Below, piece by piece: positions 18,936 through 30,674 of a stretch of 64,000 bases of DNA; within the stretch, counting starts at the first letter, position 1, and the number at the start of each line of letters is the position of its first letter. Below the pieces are notes generated by a model. The model saw only the letters and a list, made by a program, of their open reading frames with translations. It had not been told where the DNA came from and did no database searches. The DNA comes from Luidia sarsii (taxonomy: Eukaryota; Echinodermata; Asteroidea; Paxillosida; Luidiidae), in the NCBI GenBank assembly GCA_949987565.1, contig OX465102.1, positions 16,860,006-16,924,005 on the forward strand. Direction: 5' to 3'. The position numbers and the translations under genes are program-made.

Positions 18936-19154
18936 AAATGTGGGGTTTTTTTTTTGGGGGGGGGGGTTAGTTTTGAAACACCAGTGACACGAGATTGACA
19001 GGAGCAGACCCAGGGAAGCTACCGTAATCACATGTACCATTTGATTGGTTTTGCCTCAAGATGAGGGAAAACCCCTGTGAGTCTGGATGAGTGACTTGAA
19101 TCAAGTTCCGGTAAACGTCTCGGTGACTTTGTGATGCTTCCGTATTGTATGCAG

Positions 19155-19290
19155 CCAAAAGGAGGACCCGGAAGAGGTCATCCAAAACCTGGAAGACGAG
19201 TCGGGTCTGCATCTGTCTCTGCTGCAGAGAGCGCCCTCGTGTGAGCAAGAAGCACAGACAGAGAAGCCTGCCACAGCCAGCGAAGAAGTG
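19155..19290 (+). CDS. Exon 8: acidic linker
   Basis: The acceptor GTATGCAG ends at 19154 and the donor GTACGT is at 19291. Residues 467-512 read GQKEDPEEVIQNLEDESGLH and end TEKPATASEEV. This is a negatively charged, probably unstructured stretch linking the first Tudor-like pair to the coiled coil. The joined phase (GG|C) gives one open frame, whereas the other frames here hit stops after splicing. Confidence 0.85.
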
Positions 19291-20029
19291 GTACGTGAAA
19301 ACAGTTGACAAACGATTTCAATGGAGAGCAGGGGGGGTTGCACAACAGAAATTAAGAACAGAAATGGAATCAACGTTCGGTGCCATTCAATCCTCGACCC
19401 TGGGAATCAATCTGTCTGTAGCTGTGTAGCAAAGTCTTATGATGCATCGTAAGGACTCTTGTCAAAAAGATCATCGGTTGGGTATCAGATGATTGGACCC
19501 GTCCCGATGTCATTTCCACCGGAGAGCCATCGTGTATTTTTCACCCCAGAGTCCAGTACAATCGGTTTTCTACCGGGGGAAATTTTATTGGTCGGATGAA
19601 TTCAACCGGCACTCAACCGATGATCTTTTTGACAAGAGACCTAACCCAACATACAATTGGTAACCCATCGTAAGGTTTAATGGACCATATGGTTTTTGTG
19701 CATTGCTCATTGTCTTGCGATTGATCGTAAGTTACGATGTGTTTGATGAAATCAACGACAGGACTTCCCAACAGTTTTATTTCTAGCCCCGAGAAGCTTG
19801 TGGCAACGTATCTTTTTCAATGCCACATCATTAGAAATTTAGTAAAGAATTGAAGTCGGACCTCAGTGGGATTCGAACCTTGAACCATGGATTCCATCTG
19901 TTCATAGCTGTGTAGCCAGGATTCCCAACCTGTTGGTGGCTGAGAATGGGGCCTTATTCAAAAACGTGCGAATGGTAACTTGATGTAAATCTCCAACAAT
20001 AAATGTGTACAAACAAACAAAGGAAAGTG
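19291..20029. other. Intron 8, proximal part
   Basis: Mostly unique. A tRNA-like fragment with GTGGGATTCGAACC (near 19866) is likely SINE family 2 debris on the minus strand. Confidence 0.4.
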
Positions 20030-20185
20030 TGTACATCTACGTGTACATGTACACGTACATGGTACATGTACGTATACATGTACATGGTAAATGTACATGG
20101 TACGTGTACATGTACATGGTAAATGTACATGGTACACGTACATGTACATGTATGTATACGTACAGTTGTATACGTACAGAGGTAC
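20029..20185. repeat. ACATGTAC / GTACACGTAC palindromic tract
   Basis: About 150 bp built of GTACATGTAC, ACACGTACATGG and GTAAATGTACATGG units, largely self-complementary and arranged as imperfect 24-27 bp repeats (GGTAAATGTACATGGTAC occurs twice). Confidence 0.85.
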
Positions 20186-20778
20186 ACATGCATGAGTATA
20201 CAGCGAGTTTGGGAGAGAAATTGATTGTGGGTGAGAAGAAAAATTGCAAGTTGCTCATGATAAAGTCCACAATAGTTTGTGGTGACACCTCGATTCCTTG
20301 CAGGACCGCAGGAGCTCACAGATTGTTTGTGTGTGGCACCATTGCAAATGATTCCAGAATTTGAACTTTTTCCATCGCCACTGTTATTAGGGCTGCCAGG
20401 CTGCCAGGTCATTGAAAGTCACTGCGCCAGTTTCCATTTGGGTGCGCGTTGCAGTGGGCGTTTGCAATCTGGCGTGTGGCACCCCCAAAGAGGACGTGTT
20501 TGTTGTTTTTTTGCTCTCGTTCCGACTCCTAATGCCGGCCGGGAACGTACACGCGTCGAGAAGTGAAATCTTGCTGCAGATAACCCATTGCTGGATGTCT
20601 CCAGAGTCACCCGCCCCCACCCGTTCTCGTAGGATTGGCTGGCGTGAGATCACAAGGAAAGGTGTTGTGGGCGCGTTGTCTTCCCACCACCTACCCACCA
20701 GGGAGGTTGTCAAGATACGTGTACATATTCCCATCCCCGGTCCTTATCTCTAAAGCCTGCTTTTTCACGAGGCCTTCC

Positions 20779-20890
20779 CCCCCCCCCCCCCCCCCCAAAA
20801 AAAAAAAAAAATAAAAAAAAAAAAAATAAAAAAAATAAAAATAAAAAATTAAACAAAAATACAAACACACAAAAATAAAAACCAAACAGA
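20779..20890. repeat. C-run followed by A-rich tract
   Basis: About 18 consecutive C, then roughly 80 bases of A with single T interruptions. Such runs are prone to length error in sequencing, so exact lengths should not be trusted. Confidence 0.8.
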
Positions 20891-21224
20891 GTCTATGCAC
20901 CGTGACCAGAGTCGTAATGCATCCCCTCCCAAATGCTTTATCATCGAGACATCGATTGAACGAACAGAGAGATTGATAGTGGGGAAAAATGGGCCGCACT
21001 CAATGGAGGAAGCTATTCTATTTCTAGCTGTGGGAAGGCTTTTTGGACGTGTTATTTTTCATTGCTTCAAATATGGGAGCCTATATTTGTGTGTGTGTGT
21101 GTGTGTGTTTGTGAGATCAGCATCAGTGAATGACTATTTTGGTCACGGATATTGCATTCAGCTTGGAAAGCTGAGGACTGCCATGCGGGACAGAATAGCG
21201 TGGATGGGATTCATTCATGGCGCC

Positions 21225-21330
21225 CGAGTAACTGTCTTTGCCCGGCTCAGGATTCAAGCCAATGGACCCCGCCGTCACTTCAGTCACTGAAGTGATCTTG
21301 CACACTGAGCTATCCAGCCCTTGTTATTGT
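21225..21330 (-). mobile_element. tRNA-like SINE fragment
   Basis: AGGATTCAAGCCAATGGACC (B-box region inverted) and ACACTGAGCTATCCAGCCCT (A-box region inverted) lie at tRNA-like spacing, as in SINE family 1. Confidence 0.5.
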
Positions 21331-21749
21331 GGAGATTTTCCCCAAATAGCCAACTCTCTTTGGTAGGGTAAGAGTAGGGGGCACCATTCAGGCTCAGGTT
21401 GAGTGAGAGTCAACTTACAGAACCCAAATCAAGTCCCCTACATGTATGTTGACTTTGTTGAGCAGAGCATGCCTGGAAAATCGCCAGATAGAAGGGCTGT
21501 AGTGGCCAATGGATGGACCTTGCTTGGCATTGTACAGTACATGTATGTACACTGGACTGATCATAATCAGTGAATGTCCTGGGAGAGTGACTCTGCCCGG
21601 GCATGCTGCATCGGGGAGGGACTTCCAGAAATAAGTCAGTCTATTTTGCCTCTCAGCCATTGATTGGTTCACGCCGTTTGCCATCTATATGATTAGGAGG
21701 CGAGTTGACTCCCTCCCGACGAACCCATTCCTCTGGCTTGCCTGGGGGG

Positions 21750-21810
21750 GGGGGGGGGTCACACGGTGTGACTTTCCACACCTCTTAATGTTATCAGGAG
21801 GTGGGGGGGT
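21750..21810. repeat. G-run
   Basis: Thirteen or more G in GGGGGGGGGGGGG, followed by a second G-rich segment (GGTGGGGGGGTC). Potential G-quadruplex. Length uncertain. Confidence 0.6.
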
Positions 21811-22225
21811 CAGAGTTCATGGTCCAGCGCATTCCATCCGGACGCTTCAGTGGCTGCCCGACCGCACACTCGACGAGTTTGGCCTTGGAGGAACCTGCAT
21901 GGTTGGTCTAAGACCCGGAAACTGAAGGGGCACATTATCTGCGCATTGACGGACACGTGTGAGGTTGGCACAGTGCAGTGCCGGGGCCGCAGTGTCACGG
22001 CCGCGGTGATTGAGCCGTTTATTAACACACTAACTGGCATGTCTGGCTGCCGACGACGAGACATTGCAGCCACTTGCCCAGGTACTCACATGCCCCATTG
22101 GAATGATTTATTCATTTGTCTCAGGAGTGAACAGTAGAGTTGCATGCACTTTTTGGACCTGGAAAGAGAGGGTTTGGGGATTGATGGCCATTGCATTTCT
22201 AATCGGACTCCTATCTAACAAAAAA

Positions 22226-22335
22226 AGGTCGAAGGCCTGACATTTCACTCCTTGCAGGACCTTTCTCAAAGACAGGCTTCTGGCCATCTACTGTTTTGAG
22301 ATTTGTGTTTTGGCCATTTTGTGAACATTTTTGTT
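22226..22335 (-). repeat. Repeat A, single arm
   Basis: AAGGCCTGACATTTCACTCC, TTGCAGGACCTTTCTCAAAG, then the outer half in the opposite order, TTGAGATTTGTGTTTTGGCC. The inner block and the outer end point in opposite directions, so this is a collapsed palindrome. Confidence 0.6.
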
Positions 22336-22894
22336 TGTTACTCCGGCTACTTCTATTCTGATAATGGCTTATGTCACAGCCATGGACCAGCAATGCATTA
22401 GCCTTCCATTTTAGTATGGGCAGAACGTACCTCTGCAAAACTACTGCACATGTACATTGTATGTCATGGAATATATCTTAGGCTTTATCACTGCCATCCA
22501 AAAGCTGGCCTCTCTGAAAACATGTGTATCTATCTCCTTTATTCCCAATCCTTCTGTCGATTTCACCCTACTCATTGTTACTTACAATCAATCACAAGTC
22601 TATGAGTGATGCACAGAAACCATTCTGCCTGTCACAACTTCTGATGGGTTATCAAGCTGTAGTTGAGTTACAATGCATCACAAGGGTTTGTGAAATCCAC
22701 TCTTGCATTTTAATGTGTAAACATGGTCAAGGTTGAACCAACGTGTTCTTTTTTAAAAACAGTGCACCACTCTATTAGCCCTAAGCCTTCAGTTTGATGG
22801 ATTCTACCTCAAAATTTCCGCCAGAAATTGAAGTGAAACTGGAGTTTCAGCTGCCTTATAGTGGCTTTGAAAAGATTGTAAAAGAGATGGTCTT

Positions 22895-23421
22895 AAGCCG
22901 CGTCCGCACTGGACTAATGGGTAAACTAACCGAGCAAATGGGTAAATTTACCATTTTAAGTCCAGTGCAGACAGCCCAGGAAGTTTTCCTCCCAGGTAAC
23001 TTACCCGACTCTAATGGGTAGTTTAACCGACCAACTTCTGCCCGGTTAAATTGACCAGGTCAGTTTAACCAAGCCGAAAAGTCTAATCTAGACACGACAT
23101 CTCGGTAAATGACTCTGTAAAAAACCACATCCGGTCCGGCGCAAGACTCGTGCGGGCGTGGGGTAGCAACGTGACTACAGTACATGCACGTGTACTGTAC
23201 ATAATATACACACACGGCCGGTAGATTGTGTACAGACATCCGGTGAAAGGTCACCACGGAAGTGCCCTCATGCGTTTGTTTGCGCCAGTCGGTTAGTTTT
23301 ACTGATCGTCTCGGTTAGTTTACCCGAGTCGAATAGTCCAAGTGCGGACGCCTGGTAGATTTACCCATTGGAATGTTACCCACAGGCTCGGTAGAAAATA
23401 AGTCCAGTGCGGACACGGCTT
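22895..23421. mobile_element. TA-type MITE (CCGCACTGGAC family), copy 2
   Basis: The ends AAGCCGCGTCCGCACTGGAC and GTCCAGTGCGGACACGGCTT are identical to copy 1. The left flank is TT and the right is TA, so the TSD is changed or lost on one side. It is 58 bp longer than copy 1, mainly at 23160-23280, where there is CCGGTAGATTGTGTACAGAC. Confidence 0.75.
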
Positions 23422-23904
23422 TACTGACATTCTGAACCCTAGCCATTGGCTGTCTATTCACATCGGGCTGTAGCCGTCCCACACCTCTTCACGATACTTG
23501 TGAAAGCATCCATAATGCCCTCAGGCAGAGTCGAATGTATGCGGAACATCACACCCTCATTTCAAGAAAAGAGTGCCACTTTTTGTGGCAGCGGCTGGCC
23601 ATAGTGTCTGCATTTTGACTGAGCAATTTAGCAATTTATCTGATATTTCCAGATGCCTAGCAGCGAGCTTGTAACCACCTGCCCCCACCTTTGGTGCACC
23701 TGCCTGTCTGTCCAATTATAGACTATCACTGCCTTGCATTTGCACCAAAGTCAGGTGAACATATTCATTAAAAGCAGTGTTGTAAATTACCCCAGTTGTC
23801 AGGATCTGTAGACACCGCGGCAAACTTTGAATGTCAATTATTGTGATGTAAGTCTTAAGTCTGAATGCAGTTGTGGTGTAGCTATGACAACTGATGCGTA
23901 AACT

Positions 23905-24048
23905 GTGACGGTTTTGTGCATTTTTCTAATTTCTCAGATTACCCTTTGAGCTGAAACCTTCGCAGGGTTTCTTTTTTGGAATGTTTAGCGGTTTAACACA
24001 AAAACTGTGGCGATCTTTTGACCTTTAACAATGTTGTATAGGGCCTTT
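23905..24048. mobile_element. TTAA-type MITE, 3' half
   Basis: CAGATTACCCTTTGAGCTGA, AACCTTCGCAGGGTTTCTTT and AATGTTGTATAGGGCCT end at TTAA (24047-24050 region). This matches the right half of the complete copy at 40806-41171. The left half is missing. Confidence 0.65.
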
Positions 24049-24405
24049 AACACATTAACTTACCTACAATGTATAGTGCAAAGATGTTACATGACTGGTA
24101 CCCACTTTAGAGATAAGATCAACTGGTATCTGTTGCAAAGCAGTTCAGCACATAGATATTTCATCAGTTGTGGGTTACATGTAGATTCTCCCCCACCCAA
24201 AAAAAAGATAATAAATCCCTTTTATGTTAGATGCAGTGCCACTGAGACACTGCTCACTCATGTCAAACAAGGGACATTGAGAATACTGTTGATGTTTCCC
24301 TTGGACTATGGGAGTAACAGGATACCTGTACATGTAGGTATCGACTTACGTGTATTTCATTTTGGAAAGATTTATTCGGATGTGTGTTTTTGTTTTATGC
24401 TGCAG

Positions 24406-24504
24406 CAAGCGGATGACACAGCACCGGAAGATATCCGGGAGAAGCTGACGGACTTGCAGATGCAGATGCGGGATCAGCATGAAGAGCACCTTCATACACA
24501 GCAG
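24406..24504 (+). CDS. Exon 9: start of coiled coil
   Basis: The exon is 33 whole codons (residues 513-545) between CTGCAG and GTGAGC. It reads APEDIREKLTDLQMQMRDQH then EEHLHTQQ. Hydrophobic residues recur at 3-4 residue spacing in a Gln/Glu/Asp/His-rich context, typical of a coiled coil. The exon is symmetrical (phase 0 to 0), so it could be skipped without frameshift. Confidence 0.85.
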
Positions 24505-25970
24505 GTGAGCAGATACATTGTAAACTACAGCAAGGCAACCACGGCAGCAGTTAGAACAACTTGTAATTGTTGAGAAAGCATGTACATGTACATTGTATGT
24601 AGATTTCAAGCAACTGCATGTATCTGATGGTCTGTACCTTTTTGGCTAAACCCCGTCCATCAAAATTAAAACTCTCGCTTTAATTCTGCGCCAAAATGCC
24701 CTAAATGTTCCATGAAATGTTGCTAAATTATGACTCACATACAAAGGAATATCTCTAGGTACGAAGAAATGTTGAAGAATCTGTTGGACATTGTTGATGA
24801 GAGACAAAAATTATTATGCATGTGGTACATGTATGTGAATATGATGAATGTGTGGGTCCACAGTAAACTGCATGTACATGTACAGTATGTAGGCCAGCCG
24901 TTGATCCTTTCCGTCAGAAACTTCTATAGCCTCTCTTGTTGTGTCAGTTTTGGGGCTTTTCTCTTAGCTTTATGGATTGTTTACAAAAACAAAATCTGTG
25001 GAAGGGAAGGGTTGGGAACTGCCTAGAATTCAAAGTGTGCTGATTTTTGTAAAGCAGGTTTGCTTTTTAAAAGATTGATGTCTCTAATGGAAATCCTTTT
25101 AAAGATTTAATGAAAGCACCTGTGATTTTCCAGTCAGCATGTATTTTAAATGCGACAGTGTAAAGATGGGTAGACCTTTAATTGCATGCTTCTTCAGCAA
25201 TGTATGTTTAACAAATTAAACAATGTCATGCACAATATGCCTGTAAACGCACATGTACAGTATAGACATGTTATACTCACTTCACCCATAGGCCAGACAC
25301 ATGTTTTATGCTTACATTGGGAGATGTTAGAAAGTGATATTTTTTTGAGGAGCATCTGGGAAAAATTAGTTGTCTTTAAACTTCCGTGACTTCAATACTA
25401 CTGTGCTACTTGTCTCTGGTGTTTCCCATGACATTTATATTTGATGCTCTGTCGTGAGAGACAAATGGGATCTTGTTTGTCAGCTTGGCGGCTTCCTTCT
25501 CAGCAGGCTAAGTCTCCAATCCGGGCTTGAGGAGAAATGAAGGCCAGTTTCTCTGTGCCTGTTCACTGGCTTTATTTTGTGTGAGCAAGGACAGCCCTTT
25601 TCAAGGCCGCGTGCCTGCTTCCCCTTTTTACCGCGACCTTCAGTTTGCATAAATCTTAAAAACCAAAAAATAATCCGTATTCACTTGATTCCATTGGTAG
25701 TGGAACATTTTTCAAAAGTGGGGGGGGGGGCACTCTTTTTACCAAAATCTCTTTACAAGCACAATGCATATAATGCATCTCTCATCACACCTTCAGTGAA
25801 CAGTTAAACCGTTGATGTAGGCCCACTGCTTATTACCAATTGGCAGCAGTGGATAAAGACATTATTAACCCGGGACCATTATGCATGTACCTAGGGGCCG
25901 TCAGAAACAAATATGTGTACTGTATACATTTGACAAAGCATTGTAACTACAGTGTAGACTCACGATGGGA
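24505..25970. other. Intron 9, proximal part
   Basis: AT-rich unique sequence with scattered ACATGTACAGTA motifs. No repeat family or exon recognised. Confidence 0.4.
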
Positions 25971-25974
25971 AACC

Positions 25975-26112
25975 ATGTTTATTTGTCTTTCCATCTCTAA
26001 CAATTGAATTTTCAATCCAGAGTAATTTACAAAGATGTTGCTAACTACTTTTACTGACCATGCGGACAGAATTAGGAGATACATTTTGATCCGAGCAGGA
26101 CCTTTTTCATCA
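25975..26112. repeat. Repeat A end with extended flank
   Basis: TTTATTTGTCTTTCCATCTC, CAATCCAGAGTAATTTACAA and AGATGTTGCTAACTAC lead to a short inner block TTTTGATCCGAGCAGGACCT. The outer part is repeated, inverted, at 46795-46860 (ATTACTCTGGATTAAAAATT), which shows the repeat reaches about 60 bp beyond the GCAAC motif. Confidence 0.55.
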
Positions 26113-26845
26113 TATTCATAGCATAGCAATACAGTACATACAGGTACATGTACTGTAGGCCCAATATTACATTGTATGTGCCTTCAGTAAAGTCTGCACT
26201 TTATTTGGGGCCATCTACCGGTAGCAAACTGGCAAACCAATCAATGAGTTGAAAAAAGACGCACTTTGAAGTTTGAAAACATTCCCTTTTTCTTTTCTGT
26301 TTCAGCAATTGTCATTCTTTCCAGATTTTAAACTTTGCAGAAAGTTGAACTACACAGGATAAATGCATATGAAGATGATGTACATGTAAAACAAGAAGTA
26401 GTCAAAAACACACATTTATAGTTTGCTTGGAGTCCCAAGTTCATGCACTTGCAGATGAAATGTCCAAATCCAAAAAGTCCAAAGCTTGATACTCTCCCAT
26501 ACTCAGCTCCCAAGAGGAAAACTTCCATCTTGACAGGAACTGCCTGAGACCGTGACTAATGAGCAATTAATCATTGCTGGTAGAGGGAAGACATGTACAC
26601 ACACATGGAGAGACTGGTTTAGGATGATTGAGGTCGTTAAAGTGGAGGCTGGAGGACTCCTTAGAACCCGATCCCACTGTGGAGCCTCCAGTGACCTGAA
26701 AAGAGGCTCTGAGTTTATGATCTGATCCGGCTGGCTTAGGCATTAGCCTTGCCATCCTTCCCCACAATCCTCCCTCCCCTCTCTCCCCGAAATTAATTAG
26801 GTGGCATTGATTGGCTTGTCTCACCTCCATGGTCTCACTCAGTTA
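26113..26845. other. Intron 9, middle part
   Basis: No recognisable feature. Short ACATGTACTGTA motifs only. Confidence 0.35.
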
Positions 26846-26849
26846 GTAC

Positions 26850-27190
26850 TTTTGAGTCTCGGGAAATGATGATGCACAGAATGCGCACAGATGGGATGTA
26901 ATCTTGGGCCAGGAATGGCATCATATTGCTCTTGGCACCTAAAGCCAATACCAAGCGGTACTCCTCCAGCTTCTCCCAGCGCACTGAGCTGCGCTATGGA
27001 ATTCTCTACCTGCAACCTGTTTCTTATAACTTGTCTCAATTCAAACATGAACGCTCAATCTTTCTTCCTCCTGATCTACATGTACACCTCCAGCTGGTTC
27101 TTCTCCTTATTACTTTCTTTTAGCCCTCACCTTGAGTGGCCTTTTGGGGCCTTGTGTTGGGCATCGTTCATACAAATATATAAAATAATA
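26850..27190 (+). pseudogene. Non-LTR retrotransposon C-terminal remnant
   Basis: Near 26985-27030 the plus strand reads LWNSLPATC, then after a frameshift LSQFKHER. The order WNSLP...L-x-x-FK is the usual end of CR1/L2-type reverse transcriptase proteins. It is followed by CCTTGTGTTGGGCATC and TATATAAAATAA, a 3' tail also seen at 35950-35990. The frame is broken, so it is a fossil. Confidence 0.45.
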
Positions 27191-28030
27191 GCATCATAAA
27201 GGGACTGATTGTTCATCCTGGCATCATAAGAATACAAGAGGGTTAATGAGTTCAAGGGATTTTGTCAGTGGAGAAGATCTCCACCCAAAATACGTCTTTT
27301 TGCTTTGGAGCACCTGTCTTGCCTCTTGGTGCTCGTAACTCTTCGGGGGGTCAGGAGATCATACGTGACTGAGGGGAGGCGGCTTGCTGAGGCATGACCT
27401 CTTCCCCCTCCTCCCCCCTCCTCACCCTGATACTGTACGTGCTGCGGTGTGCTTTGACCGATCATCCCTCCCACCTCTCCTCCCCGGTAGATTGATGGCC
27501 GTCGGTGATGGGACAGTAATGAAAACGGTGCTTGTGGCCTTCAGGCGTTGTCGTCGGCAATTGGTGCCGGGAGTACACTCTTGCATGGTCTCCCAAGCAT
27601 CATCGGTGTCACTGCCGGTCACTTGTCGACACTTTTGCCGGCTAATCGGTGCGTGGCAATGCTTAAGGTGCAAGGCAATCCCTCACATGGGGACCAATTA
27701 AGTGGTGCTCTCATCCGAAGCATCCCTTCAGAGATTCCCCTTTAATCCACATAACGTGATCGCCATCAGTGCCTGGGTGTGTTATTATTGCATGCGGTAT
27801 GAAAATGTGTAGGGTCGCCGGCACACCCATTAGGCAGTGATAGAGCAGGGTGATTTGTCATCCGATTTTAGGATGACTGTGGAAGGACTGAGCCTAATAC
27901 CTGTGTCGTGAACTAATCTAACTTTGTGTTTCATCCCATCTGGTTTCCTGATGTCCAATTAGGGCATGGCCAAGATGGATACAGCTTCAGAATGCATGTT
28001 TCTGGTGCTTTAATTACTTGTACGTACGGT
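27191..28030. other. Intron 9, unique stretch
   Basis: GC-richer than its surroundings in 27350-27640, but stops in all frames on inspection and no splice-flanked exon fits the phase of the gene (0 to 0). No repeat match seen. Confidence 0.4.
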
Positions 28031-28034
28031 GGTC

Positions 28035-28165
28035 CTGCTAGGATCAAAATGTCAGGCCCAATTGTAATACTTGTACGTACATGTACTTGTACATACTTGT
28101 ACGTACATGTACTTGTACATACTTGTACGTACTGTACATGTTCATACATGTACGTACATGCGATG
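28035..28165. repeat. Repeat A core followed by TACGTACATG tandem repeat
   Basis: GGTCCTGCTAGGATCAAAAT and GTCAGGCCCAATTG (repeat A, plus orientation) run into about 100 bp of CTTGTACGTACATGTACTTG units with a 24-bp period. Confidence 0.75.
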
Positions 28166-28490
28166 AGCATGCTAAAGAGTTTGAGTGAATGCCAGTCTAA
28201 TTTGAGGATCTTCTGAATGGCCCAAAATGTGTCCATATCCAAACAGTTTCTGAACTAGATAGATGGAATAGATCGATAGATGGTTTGAATGCGAGGGGAA
28301 AGGTCTAGAGAAGAGAGGGACAGTCCATAGGAATCTGCTGTAAGGAACAAACTGAGCATCACGTTTGATTTTGCAAAAAGAGTGATTTGAATGAATGGCT
28401 AAGGCTATTGGTAATGCTGATCGGCATTTGAATGCACGTGGATGCTCTGTTGCCTAGAGTGATAGCAGTAGCCAAAGTTGTAGCCTTTTA

Positions 28491-28854
28491 CAATATGAAC
28501 ATCTAAACCGTGAAAGAGGGGTGAAAATGTCATTTCGACGTGAAACTAAAATCACTGTGATTTCACGCCGCATTTTACAGTGTATTCACCGTGGCTAATT
28601 CAATTACCAGTAGGGACCACCAGCCCCCATAGAGGTACTGTATGATGTCCTTGTAACTGTCACTCCCAGATACTTCTAAATTGCCTCTAGCCATTTACCA
28701 TCAGGAATGTGACCTTGGAGACCACTGGTGAAAACACTGTGAAAATGACTTGGCTAACTGTTTGCCATGAAATAGGGGTGAAAACACGGTGAATTTTCTG
28801 TTCATGGCTAAATGCCATTTTCAGCCCATTTTGACGGTTTAGATGTTTATAGTG
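28491..28854. mobile_element. CACTA-type MITE, copy 2
   Basis: Same orientation as copy 1. The left end is CAATATGAACATCTAAACCG (third base changed from CACTA) and the right end is GTTTAGATGTTTATAGTG. The 3-bp TSD is TTA (28488-28490 and 28855-28857). The interior shares GACCACCAGCCCCCATAGAG with copies 1 and 3. It is 364 bp, internally deleted relative to copy 1. Confidence 0.85.
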
Positions 28855-29194
28855 TTATTCAGATCCAGTGTTGATCTCCCCGTGGTGAGCACTGGTAACT
28901 GATCCGTCAGGCAAATGACAACAGCCAGGGACAGCAGCAACAGCAGCAGTCTCATACGCAAGAACACAAGAAGGGGAATTAAACGGCATTTCTTGGTGGG
29001 GAATTCCTTAAGTCCCGCAGTCTGTGGGAAGACACTGAATGAGTCACCTACCGGTATGGGTATTTGCACCGGGAACACTGACTGGCTGTATGCAGATGGG
29101 AATTTACTGAGCAGTGTGTAATGCAACTAAAAAAGTGCAGTTGGGCGGAAGACCGGAGGAAGACCACAGGAAAAATGGGCCATGATAGTGTATG

Positions 29195-29560
29195 TGTAGA
29201 CATGGCTCAATGAGGCGACTTTATGAGCGTGAGATGAAGGTTCTAGTGATGATGGAAAGAAATATGTGGCTGGGTAAACACCAGGGGGGATATGCCTTCT
29301 TGATCAATTCTCACGGACGTGGTGCTGTGGGATTGAAAATAGAGAAGCCTACGTGTAATCCAAGGAGGTGTGGTGAAGTCCGCTATAGAGTTGAGGTAAC
29401 ATTTCCTTCCTCCTGGACCAGGCTCTCTTGATAATCCGGTGTCTTTCCTCTCCTCCCCTCTCCCCCTGAGGAAGGTCAGTGTTCATCACTCCCAAGCCAT
29501 CCGTGCGCTCTCTCATTTACTGGCTGTTTGCTCAGTCGCGTGTTACAAGCTTTTTGAATC
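29195..29560 (+). repeat. Dispersed repeat, copy 1 (inverted partner at 34.2 kb)
   Basis: GGCTGGGTAAACACCAGG, TCTCACGGACGTGGTGCTGT, GTAATCCAAGGAGGTGTGG, CTTCCTCCTGGACCAGGCTC and TCTCATTTACTGGCTGTTTG all recur in the same order, inverted, at 34190-34530. I found no terminal inverted repeat or coding frame, so its class is unknown. Confidence 0.65.
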
Positions 29561-29596
29561 AGGCCCTGGAATACGACACACACAAACAGACCCCCT

Positions 29597-29622
29597 CCAA
29601 AAAAAAAAAAAAAAAAAAACTG
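29597..29622. repeat. Poly(A) run
   Basis: About 20 A after CCCCTCCAAAA, possibly a retro-element tail. Length is uncertain. Confidence 0.5.
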
Positions 29623-30464
29623 AAAAGGGGAGGGGGGAAAGACTGGTTGAAGATGAGGGACGTTGGAGATTTGAAGGCTTGGTGTGCACTGTCAGTAATA
29701 GGATTACAGTATCGGGTTCAGCCGTAGAAATTGCGCCACGACCACAGTGTGGGACAGAGAGCCGTGATGGGGCTCCCTGTACTCTGATTGACAATAATGC
29801 AGGGCTTGCAGGACAGTACAGTAGTTGGTGTCCTGCGAGGAATTTTCTCAGGGGCTGTCATGGCTGCGATCCATGATGGATGTTTGAGGTGCAGAGCCAG
29901 AGGGACTCCAGAAGCCTTCTTTCAGAAAGGCCATTAGCCTTTGTTGGAAGAAAAAGGCCTTGCCATGGCAACAGATTTTCATTCAAAAAGTGATTTCAAA
30001 TGTCTTGTTTACTCCCTTATATCTGAGAGTAGTGTTCTTAGTGTGGAAACAATCATTAGTGGGTGAAAAATGATAAACAAAAATACATAAAAAGGAGAAA
30101 TTTGTAAAATTTCAGTTTTTGATTTCAGTTTATTGTGGAGGCCTTACCTTTAGAATGGAAAGCTTGGGTGGATAAAATTTAAAAAAGGGGGGGGGGAAAG
30201 GTTGTGATTCCTGGAGATGAGAGCAGTAAATGTTCATATGCTTCTGACTGGCACTCATCACAAGCTACCGGTAGCATAGATAGTGGACTGAGTGGAAAGA
30301 CCCCTTAATGGCTGGGTTGGTCAGGTGGTAGAGTGCCTGGTCCAAATCTTGCTCCAGTCAAGTCTCCACAGCCCCATTCCACAACTTGCACGTACATTGT
30401 AGGTGAGATGTTAGCCAATCCTACAATGTATGTCTGGGGCTAACATTTTTTTAAAACAATTTTT

Positions 30465-30630
30465 GGCAAACAAATACAAAGAAAACTTTGATTAGACCAG
30501 GGCTTGATTCTGAGACCTGGTTTTTGCCATCTAAACTATTCAGCCCTTAGATGGTGATCTTCCTTAATAGTCAACGGCCGTATATCTCCAGGGATTATGC
30601 CCCCATCCCTCCGCTTTCATTCAGATGCAA
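30465..30630 (-). mobile_element. SINE family 1 copy, adjoining exon 10
   Basis: CAAATACAAAGAAAACTTTG, CAGGGCTTGATTCTGAGACC, CCATCTAAACTATTCAGCCC and the 5' extension TATATCTCCAGGGATTATGC match the family order. Its 5' edge lies about 45 bp before exon 10. The T-rich DNA in between supplies the polypyrimidine tract. Confidence 0.65.
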
Positions 30631-30674
30631 ACAACCATTTTTTTTTTTTATTTCTTATTTTTTTTTAATCGAAG

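Noticed and set aside
20412..20753. 113- to 115-residue frames on both strands
   Set aside because: No homology, no splice context in the phase of the gene, and composition like the surrounding intron.
24031..24573. 180-residue frame covering exon 9
   Set aside because: Only 24406-24504 is exonic. The upstream part is intron with a TTAA-type MITE fragment and has no acceptor.
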